Shown piece by piece: positions 15,700 to 21,410 of a stretch of DNA of 23,335 bases. Made by a program: the position numbers and the translations under genes. How positions within the stretch are numbered: the first letter of the stretch is position 1; every line of letters begins with the position of its first letter. Origin of the DNA: JBAWAP01 sp049589355 (GTDB lineage Bacteria > Chloroflexota > Anaerolineae > VGOG01); the NCBI GenBank assembly GCA_049589355.1, contig JBAWAP010000396.1:1-23335 (forward strand), read 5' to 3'. Under the pieces are notes generated by a model. That model was not told the origin of the DNA. It searched no databases and saw only the letters and a program-made list of their open reading frames with translations.

Positions 15700-16023
15700 A
15701 TGGAAACCTTAGTTCAGGAAAAAGTTGAGATCAAGCATCCGTATATCGCAAAGCGCAGGGAAGGAGATCGCAATGTAGCCATAATCGCGGGAACGGGGGT
15801 TCACGTTTGGGCCATTATCGGATACCAACGCCTGGGAATGAGCATCGAAGAGATTGCCCAAGCCCTCCCTCACTTGAGTCTGGCCCAAATCTACGATGCC
15901 TTCAGTTACTACCACGATCACCAAGAAGAGATCGAACAGGCGCTTGAGAGGAACACCCTCTCAGATGAGGAAGCGACCCTCCGCCAAGCGAAGTTTGAGG
16001 CTTTGTTCTCGAGATGCAAGTAG
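15700..16023 (+). CDS. DUF433 family antitoxin
   Basis: A 107-residue protein matching DUF433 proteins: N-terminal strands with HPYIAKRREG and VAIIAGTGVHVW, then the helix-turn-helix part YQRLGMSIEEIAQALPHLSL and AQIYDAFSYYHDHQEEIEQ. The family is the antitoxin of DUF5615 toxins (VapBC45-like) and should bind its own promoter region. The ATG follows AAGGGGG at about seven bases. The end overlaps the DUF5615 gene by ten bases, giving translational coupling. Confidence 0.88.
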   Translation: METLVQEKVEIKHPYIAKRREGDRNVAIIAGTGVHVWAIIGYQRLGMSIEEIAQALPHLSLAQIYDAFSYYHDHQEEIEQALERNTLSDEEATLRQAKFEALFSRCK

Positions 16024-16367
16024 CCAAGATCTACACCGACGAGGACATCTACGGAGAGTTCGCCGAAGCCCTTCGGAAACAAGGGATTGATGCCGAGAGT
16101 ACGGTTGAGACAGAGAATTTGGGCCTTGAAGATCATGAGCAGTTAGCCCATGCCGTGACTCAAAAGAGGGCAATCTTGACATTCAATCGCGAGCACTATG
16201 AAAGGTTGGCGGTGGAGTACTTTTTGAATGACCGTGAGCACTATGGCATCATCATCTCACCCCAGTATGAGTTTGGGGAACTCCTTAGGCGTATGTTGAA
16301 GTTATTGAAGTCTGTGGCAGCGGATAAGCTGCGCAACCAAATCAAGTATCTGCAATCCTTCAAGTGA
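16014..16367 (+). CDS. DUF5615 PIN-like toxin
   Basis: A 117-residue protein of the DUF5615 (PIN-like, Mut7-C-related) family: IYTDEDIYGEFAEALRKQG at the start, with Asp9 and Asp11 as likely metal ligands, HEQLAHAVTQKRAILTFNRE in the middle and YGIIISPQYEFGELLRRML toward the end. A nuclease role is inferred from the PIN-like fold. It overlaps its DUF433 antitoxin and is followed by a terminator, so the pair forms one complete unit of promoter, antitoxin, toxin and terminator. Both proteins look intact. Confidence 0.87.
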   Translation: MQVAKIYTDEDIYGEFAEALRKQGIDAESTVETENLGLEDHEQLAHAVTQKRAILTFNREHYERLAVEYFLNDREHYGIIISPQYEFGELLRRMLKLLKSVAADKLRNQIKYLQSFK

Positions 16368-16380
16368 AGCGGTGAAAATG

Positions 16381-16416
16381 GAGAGAGGCTGGTCAACGCA
16401 TGACCAGCCCCTCTTT
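16381..16416 (+). terminator. Terminator, copy 2 of the repeated hairpin
   Basis: AGAGAGGCTGGTCA, loop ACGCA and TGACCAGCCCCTCT form a 14-base stem with one mismatch, followed by TTT and, after GC, TTTT. It closes the DUF433/DUF5615 unit and is nearly identical to the hairpin at 14531. Confidence 0.8.
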
Positions 16417-16428
16417 GCTTTTCCCAGC

Positions 16429-16457
16429 TTGCTAGAATAAGTGTTGTGTGATAAAAT
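16429..16457 (+). promoter_or_regulatory. Repeated extended -10 promoter, copy C
   Basis: TTGCTA (16429-16434), a 17-base spacer ending TGTGTGA and TAAAAT (16452-16457). It lies right after the terminator. It is the only clear promoter before the broken hicB and the coiled-coil/HNH genes. Confidence 0.8.
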
Positions 16458-16539
16458 TTAGCTCAGCCACAACGAGGAGGAAAGAGTGGGATGACGACAA
16501 ACTCGTGCACTGCTGAAAGCGGAAAGAAGGGAGACCCCT

Positions 16540-16708
16540 ATGGAATTCACGATCATTCTCGAGGAGTGTGAAGAGGGCGGATATACGGTTACCTGCCTTG
16601 CCTGGCTGTGTCACTGAAGGCGATACTTATGAGGGGGCTCTGCAAAATGCCAAGGAGGCGATCGCAGGGTATTTGGAAGCGATGGAAAAACAAGCACGGC
16701 GGAAATAA
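16540..16708 (+). pseudogene. Frameshifted HicB-like antitoxin
   Basis: The ATG at 16540 has GAAGGGAG upstream and encodes MEFTIILEECEEGGYTVTCL, the usual start of HicB. The frame then stops at TGA. Shifting the frame by one base gives PGCVTEGDTYEGALQNAKEA and a further 16 residues to TAA at 16706, the rest of a HicB fold. The conserved middle normally reads like LALPGC; here the codons between CTT and CCT are short by about five bases. A single small deletion therefore explains the break. No HicA toxin gene lies upstream: the 26-codon frame at 16491-16571 does not resemble it. The antitoxin is probably dead unless the break is a sequencing error. Confidence 0.8.
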
Positions 16709-16750
16709 GTAATTAAAGCTTGGCAACATTTCTCTGAAAGGAGTCCAAAG

Positions 16751-17062
16751 ATGGTTCCTGATGACCTTGTCAAACAATTACATGATAGGGCTACACGGGG
16801 CGGGACGCTCTCGGCAGAAGAACAGAGACAGTTGGAAAACTGGTATGCGAGTCAAGATACTGCTGAGAGTAAGGCATTAGGTTTGGCTACTGGCGAAAAA
16901 ACATTGGCCACTCTCCAAGCTCAAGTTGACGCCGTGTTGGCTCAGTTAATGGCGGTCGCAAAACGCATCCAGGAGATTGCTTCCGAGAACGAGACTTTGC
17001 GGCACGAAATAACTACCCTGCGCCACCAACTGGTTTATCTGCTTGAGACGCAACCAGGATGA
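16751..17062 (+). CDS. Small coiled-coil protein coupled to HNH nuclease
   Basis: A 103-residue protein of unknown family. The N-terminal half has LSAEEQRQLENWYASQD and the C-terminal half is a clear coiled coil of about 45 residues (LQAQVDAVLAQLMAVAKRI through ENETLRHEITTLRHQLVYL). AAGGAG lies about ten bases before the ATG. Its stop overlaps the start of the HNH gene as ATGA, so the two proteins are made together and probably work together, for example as a complex or a nuclease with its regulator. I recall this pair from other Chloroflexota and cyanobacteria but know no assigned function. Confidence 0.8.
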   Translation: MVPDDLVKQLHDRATRGGTLSAEEQRQLENWYASQDTAESKALGLATGEKTLATLQAQVDAVLAQLMAVAKRIQEIASENETLRHEITTLRHQLVYLLETQPG

Positions 17063-17595
17063 CCATCCCCGACGATATTCGAGAGCAAGTACGACAGCGT
17101 GCTAACTTCGCCTGCGAGTTTTGCGGTGTCACAGAAACAGATGCAGGCGGTGAACTTACGGTTGACCATTATCAACCGAGAGCCAAAGGCGGCGACGATA
17201 GCCTGGAGAATCTGTTTTACTGCTGCCCTCGTTGCAACCAGTACAAACTTGATTATTGGCCGACCAAGCCTGACGATCCATTACTGTGGAATCCGCGCCG
17301 CGAGCCAGCATCTCAACATTTTCTGGAACTGGATGACGGAACGCTGCATCCCTTGACGGCAGTAGGCGCTTTCACACTGAAACGTCTTCGTCTCAATCGT
17401 CCACCGCTGGTAGCTTACCGCTTACGCAAACGGCAGCAAGCCGAAGAGATCCGCCTGCTGACCCGCTATCGAGAGGTAGTTTTGTCGCTGGAACGGCTAA
17501 ACACCCAGTTGTTTGACCTCATGGAAGAACAGCGGCAACTTCTTTGGGAAGAATGGGAGTTGTTAAGATTGCTTCTCAGACAGAGAGAGTATTGA
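17059..17595 (+). CDS. HNH endonuclease domain protein
   Basis: A 178-residue protein. The N-terminal 65 residues form an HNH nuclease with a structural zinc site: FACEFCG (Cys19, Cys22), LTVDHYQP with the catalytic Asp36-His37, SLENL with Asn51, and CCPRCNQYK (Cys56, Cys59). The C-terminal half is helical and rich in Arg, Glu and Leu, possibly for binding DNA or its coiled-coil partner. Such proteins nick or cut DNA in defence, mobile elements or repair; the role here is unknown. It overlaps the upstream gene by four bases and is followed by a strong terminator. Confidence 0.88.
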   Translation: MTIPDDIREQVRQRANFACEFCGVTETDAGGELTVDHYQPRAKGGDDSLENLFYCCPRCNQYKLDYWPTKPDDPLLWNPRREPASQHFLELDDGTLHPLTAVGAFTLKRLRLNRPPLVAYRLRKRQQAEEIRLLTRYREVVLSLERLNTQLFDLMEEQRQLLWEEWELLRLLLRQREY

Positions 17596-17676
17596 GCTTC
17601 TATAAAGAGTGGTTGATCCTCCGGTGCAGAGGGGCACTGTCGTTCGGATTTCGCCTCAAGCTATAGCCATGACAAC

Positions 17677-17714
17677 AAAGCCATCGGCACACCTACGCCG
17701 ATGGCTTTCTGTTT
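17677..17714 (+). terminator. Terminator after the HNH gene
   Basis: AAAGCCATCGGC (17677-17688), an eight-base loop and GCCGATGGCTTT (17697-17708) form a perfect 12-base stem with T-rich flanks. It can also serve the convergent hydrolase gene. Nothing else is seen in 17596-17805. Confidence 0.85.
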
Positions 17715-17805
17715 CTCTGAAGAACTGATCGGTCGAACCGATCACTCGAAGCCTCCTGCCTGCTCCAAAACCAGATGAATCAACTCATAACTTCATCAAA
17801 CTATA

Positions 17806-18615
17806 TTAGCCGGGGGAGTTCTCAAGATACGACCGCGCCAGGTTCTGAGCCGAGAAGTGGCCCAGGGTGACGTAGGCGATGGGCAGTTCGCGGCCGAAAA
17901 CTTCGTTTCTGATTTGGCTCAGGCCTAGGCCCTCTTGACGGAGTTCCCGCACCCGGTTTCCTGCCTCTTCCAGGTATTCGATCTTGGCAGCCAGGTCTTC
18001 GTGCGGGTTATCGCGCACTGTGCCGCTGGCAGGGAATAAGCGAGACACCTCTAGCTGCGCCAGCTTCTTCAGCGAGTCTGTGATGGCGTAGATATCGTAG
18101 TCGGCTCGCAGAGCCCTATCGCGTCCCCCGATGTAGGCGTCTCCTGAGAAGAGCCAGCCCTTTTCGGGCTCGTAGAGGCAGATGTGGTCGGGGCTGTGGC
18201 CGGGGGTGTGGATGACCTGGAAACGGTGATGGGCCGTCTCCACCACCTCTCCGATGGGTTTGGCAACGGAGCAAGCAGGATAGCCCCAGAAGATGCGGCG
18301 GTAGGGCTGGAGTCGCAGCAAGCCAGGATCAGCGAGGATGGGCAGGGCGTCGGCATGGGCCAGAATCTCCACGCCCCGCCGGGCTTGCAAAGCTCCGTTG
18401 GCCCCGATGTGATCCTCGTGGCTGTGGGTGTTCACGACACGATCAACGCCCAAGTCCTCGACGACGGCCAGGAATTCCTCTTGAGTGTAGGCACAGCCTG
18501 TGTCAATGAGCAGGCCATCAACCCAGTAGGCCGTGGTAAAGTAGAAGGGACGGCCCAGGAACGATCTGGCCAGCTTTATCTTAACGATCCCTTCGATCTC
18601 CTGAGTTTTTATCAA
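17806..18615 (-). CDS. Metallo-beta-lactamase fold hydrolase
   Basis: A 269-residue protein with the metal site of the glyoxalase II/beta-lactamase superfamily: NTHSHEDHIGAN (His64, His66, Asp68, His69), HTPGHSPDH (His140) and FSGDAYIGG (Asp159). An RNase Z-like or glyoxalase-like hydrolase is possible; the substrate cannot be told. TTG 18615 is chosen because GGGAG lies seven bases upstream; a GTG at 18654 would add 13 basic, unalignable residues. It is the last gene of the minus-strand group and follows the methyltransferase after a gap of about 80 bases that contains a heptamer repeat. Confidence 0.87.
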   Translation of the reverse strand: MIKTQEIEGIVKIKLARSFLGRPFYFTTAYWVDGLLIDTGCAYTQEEFLAVVEDLGVDRVVNTHSHEDHIGANGALQARRGVEILAHADALPILADPGLLRLQPYRRIFWGYPACSVAKPIGEVVETAHHRFQVIHTPGHSPDHICLYEPEKGWLFSGDAYIGGRDRALRADYDIYAITDSLKKLAQLEVSRLFPASGTVRDNPHEDLAAKIEYLEEAGNRVRELRQEGLGLSQIRNEVFGRELPIAYVTLGHFSAQNLARSYLENSPG

Positions 18616-18651
18616 GGTTCCACTCCCTGATTTTGACCTCCTGGCACGGAA

Positions 18652-18683
18652 CACGCATCACGCATCACGCATCACGCATCACG
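18652..18683. repeat. Heptamer tandem repeat CACGCAT
   Basis: Four perfect copies of CACGCAT (18652-18679) plus CACG, followed by related CACGTTTCACG. It fills most of the gap between the methyltransferase and the hydrolase genes. Confidence 0.9.
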
Positions 18684-18693
18684 TTTTCACGTT

Positions 18694-19608
18694 TCACGAA
18701 ATCATGCAAATGGCCTTCTCCAGCCAGGAGGAGCGCCATCGGCTTCTTAAGATCGAGGGCTTCTCTCCATCGGATCGCCAGGCGATGGCGTATATGTCGT
18801 TGGCGATGATGAGTTTCAATGGGGTGTGCATCAATAGGGAAGCAATTGCTCTTACCAAAGGATTCCGCAGGATGGGATAGGCTTCCCTACGGATGTCGGT
18901 AAACCTCTTTTCATCCTGCCAGATGGCTTGATCTAGGGTCAGGTTTTCAAGCCAAATCTCGAAGGCAAAGCCAACCTCATTTAGACCTCGTTTCAAGCTG
19001 AGGATGTCTTGCTCGTTGATGTGAACGCTTCGTTCAACATCTGAACGCGGTGCATTGGGGAACCGCCGTGAAAGAAGTCGCAGTAAAGGGTAGCCATATT
19101 GGAGTGCCCAGCGGTTGGGAAGGGTGTGGAGTACCAGATACCCCTTGGGGCTCAATACACGATAGGCTTCTCGAAGAGCGCGAATCAGTTGCCAATCGTG
19201 CAGGTGCTCCACGATGTCCAGCATGAGGACCCTCTCGAAGACCTCGTCCCTGAAAGGGATAGCCGTTGCGTCGGCATGGCTGAGGGTCACCCGGTCTCGA
19301 TCTCTTTCGGAGGCGACTTCAAGCGTTCGTCGGGTCAACGTCAAGCAGGCCGCCGAATAGTCTATCCCCACTACCTCTGCTCCTCGCTTGGCAGCGTGGA
19401 GCACAATCTCCCCTCGACCGCACCCCATGTCCAAGACTCGCATCCCCGGCCTTAGATCCATCAGTAGCAGGGACCTGGCCATCCTGGGCGGCAACCTGTC
19501 TCCTTTGCTGGCGATGAAGTCATGGTATCCGCCCTCGCCAACAAAGCTCAAAACTGTTTCCTCGTCGTATACTTCGGCCGGGACAGGTTGCTCAAGACAC
19601 TCTTGCAT
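18694..19608 (-). CDS. Class I SAM-dependent methyltransferase
   Basis: A 304-residue protein with the methyltransferase core: motif I VLDMGCGRGE (58-67), the ribose-binding acidic residue in VVGIDYS (Asp83), motif II-like HADATAIPF, and VLMLDIVEHLHD, typical of the UbiE/COQ5-like or Methyltransf_11 group. The C-terminal 120 residues differ from simple quinone methyltransferases and may bind the acceptor. The target could be a sugar, lipid or small metabolite. The start lies 15 bases after the glycosyltransferase stop, so both are in one operon, which favours a role in modifying a surface glycan or lipid (inference). Only a weak ribosome site is visible. Confidence 0.87.
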   Translation of the reverse strand: MQECLEQPVPAEVYDEETVLSFVGEGGYHDFIASKGDRLPPRMARSLLLMDLRPGMRVLDMGCGRGEIVLHAAKRGAEVVGIDYSAACLTLTRRTLEVASERDRDRVTLSHADATAIPFRDEVFERVLMLDIVEHLHDWQLIRALREAYRVLSPKGYLVLHTLPNRWALQYGYPLLRLLSRRFPNAPRSDVERSVHINEQDILSLKRGLNEVGFAFEIWLENLTLDQAIWQDEKRFTDIRREAYPILRNPLVRAIASLLMHTPLKLIIANDIYAIAWRSDGEKPSILRSRWRSSWLEKAICMIS

Positions 19609-19623
19609 GATTGCTCGGTGCTC

Positions 19624-21375
19624 TTAGCCAGACGGCTGGTGGTAATCGTTCAAGCGGTCGTTAGAAAGAGCTACTAAGGTGCCAGGCACTCCGGAAAAGT
19701 CACCTGTCCTCACGCCGAAGATGGTTTGGAAAGCGGTCTTGCTGTGAGATTGTCGGTCAAAGTGCCTGGCACCTGGACGCTTACGCCTGGTGTACAACTC
19801 AAACCCTCCCACAGCGTGCTCGGTGTACATCGCTCTGCTGTCTTCCAGGTATGCTTTCAGCGGATCGTCTGGCCATTTTGACACCATCAGCGGGTCTACC
19901 ATGATGTAGTCCGCTTCATGGTAGTTTCCACTGAAGCCGCTCGAATTGAAGCCTCCCACGATTGTGTTCTCCTCGCCCATATACCAGCTCATGACGTTCG
20001 TGTACCCCCAAACAAAGATGCTCTCTTCTCTTTTTATCCTGGGCGAGAGATAATGGGCGACGGCCTTGTATCTGTTTTCTTCCTCAGCTTGGATATTCCC
20101 TGTGCTGTGGATCATGGCCATGATGAGCACGGCAGTGAGAGCAAGGCTTGCTACCCCGTAAGCACAACTTCGTGTTTTGGACGCAGTTAGAGAAACCAGG
20201 TTTTTTCGCTTGAGAGTGTCTGTCGGGGCACCGAAAACGCTCGCAAGTGCGGAGGTTTTGGACACGATGGATTCCAAAAACCTGGTTTCTGACCATCTCC
20301 GCAAGAATGAGCCAACTGCGAATATGAACGAAGCCGCCAGTATCGCTAGAGGGGGTTCTAAAATGTCCGCGTATCTAAACATCTTGTAGGTCAGATAAAA
20401 GGATAGGTAGCAAAAGGGCAGGAGGAGTGACAGAAGGAGAAACACGTCAATGTTGTCTCCGCGGAGGAGAGCGAAACCAATAGCCAGCCCTAACAGGATG
20501 AGCACCCCTGGAGTGTAGCTTTGTAAGTAAGGAAGGTAGCCTTGCCAGTACCAATAAAGGTACGTCCACCACGGCTGTTTATCGTAGATCACATTGTTTA
20601 TCACTTCTCGGTGTCCGGAGCGTTGTTCCCACCTCCAGTGCTCGTTCATGACTTGAAAAACGGAGCCCAAGCGATCGAGGACAGGCGCGTAGGTCAAGAG
20701 GAGAATCAACAAAGCGATGGACAGGGCCAATGTCAACTTGCTTAACACTGCTGGTCTCAGGGATTCCTTGTCTCTGGTACCTGCAAATACCAGGTATAAG
20801 ATCAGGATGGGAACAAGGATCACTCCGACTAGCTTGGTGGCTATAGCCAGGCCTAAGGTGATACCACCCAGCAAGGCATGGCCCGTGCCCTTTGTTTTGA
20901 AGAATTGCCAGAACAGGTACCAGCTTAGTGTAAAGAAGAAGACAAAGGGCGCATCCAGAATCGCCCTCCTGGAGACCCAAAGCACGATAGGGGAGGTAGA
21001 CCAAAGACAGACTGCCGCCAAACCACACCAGGCGTTGGTTACCTTCTTGGCGAAAACGTATATGATGACACCTGTGAGGAAACCAAACAGTGCCGAAGGA
21101 AATCGAGCGCTGAAATCCGACTTGCCCAACAGGTGTAGAGAAAGCCCCATAAGATACTTTCCGAGGAAGGGGTGCTCCCAGTTCCTGGTGAGATTCCCTT
21201 GTAGATATTCCAAACCAGACAAGGAATAGACGACCTCGTCATAGTAGAAGCTCTCTGCCCCCAGATGGGAGAAGAAGTTGAAAAACGAGTACAAGAGGCA
21301 AGAAGCAAGAAGCAAGATTCCTACCCACTGCCTCTTGCACCCTGCCTCCTGCCTCTTGTCTCTTTCCTCTTGCAT
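19624..21375 (-). CDS. GT39-type membrane glycosyltransferase (protein mannosyltransferase-like)
   Basis: A 583-residue protein with about ten membrane helices. Near the N-terminus it has the GT39/ArnT-like signature: Asp46-Glu47 in YYDEVVYSLSGLEYLQG and EHPFLGK (67-73), which bind the lipid-phosphate sugar and metal. It would transfer a sugar from a polyprenyl carrier to protein or lipid outside the membrane. Two palindromic repeats lie inside the frame: 20191-20290 (residues about 362-395) in a loop, and 19677-19774 (about 534-566) near the end. The first 25 or so residues and the ribosome site come from a CAAGAGGCAGGAG-like simple repeat. Despite this the frame is open. It starts 28 bases after the propeller gene, whose Thr/Pro linker is a plausible substrate (inference). 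Confidence 0.88.
   Translation of the reverse strand: MQEERDKRQEAGCKRQWVGILLLASCLLYSFFNFFSHLGAESFYYDEVVYSLSGLEYLQGNLTRNWEHPFLGKYLMGLSLHLLGKSDFSARFPSALFGFLTGVIIYVFAKKVTNAWCGLAAVCLWSTSPIVLWVSRRAILDAPFVFFFTLSWYLFWQFFKTKGTGHALLGGITLGLAIATKLVGVILVPILILYLVFAGTRDKESLRPAVLSKLTLALSIALLILLLTYAPVLDRLGSVFQVMNEHWRWEQRSGHREVINNVIYDKQPWWTYLYWYWQGYLPYLQSYTPGVLILLGLAIGFALLRGDNIDVFLLLSLLLPFCYLSFYLTYKMFRYADILEPPLAILAASFIFAVGSFLRRWSETRFLESIVSKTSALASVFGAPTDTLKRKNLVSLTASKTRSCAYGVASLALTAVLIMAMIHSTGNIQAEEENRYKAVAHYLSPRIKREESIFVWGYTNVMSWYMGEENTIVGGFNSSGFSGNYHEADYIMVDPLMVSKWPDDPLKAYLEDSRAMYTEHAVGGFELYTRRKRPGARHFDRQSHSKTAFQTIFGVRTGDFSGVPGTLVALSNDRLNDYHQPSG
19677..19774. repeat. Palindromic repeat inside the glycosyltransferase gene (C-terminal)
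   Basis: AGGTGCCAGGCACT (19677-19690) and its exact complement AGTGCCTGGCACCT (19761-19774) enclose a 98-base element. It encodes the last part of the glycosyltransferase, after the natural-looking tail FELYTRRKR. Confidence 0.85.
20191..20290. repeat. Palindromic repeat inside the glycosyltransferase gene (middle)
   Basis: AGAAACCAGGTTTTT (20191-20205) and its complement AAAAACCTGGTTTCT (20276-20290) enclose a 100-base element in frame. The arms resemble dispersed repeats I associate with Chloroflexota genomes. Confidence 0.85.
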
Positions 21376-21410
21376 CTTTGCTCCTGCCCTCTTGCTCCCT
21401 GCCTCATGGT
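21290..21410. repeat. Simple repeat of AGGCAAGA/GCCTCTTG type
   Basis: The plus strand carries AGGCAAGAAGCAAGAAGCAAG, then several copies of TGCCTCTTG and CCTGCCTC. The repeat spans the glycosyltransferase start and the gap before it. Confidence 0.75.

Noticed and set aside
18652..18683. Heptamer repeat as a CRISPR or origin iteron
   Set aside because: Units are directly adjacent with no spacers, and there are no cas or rep genes; it is a simple tandem repeat.
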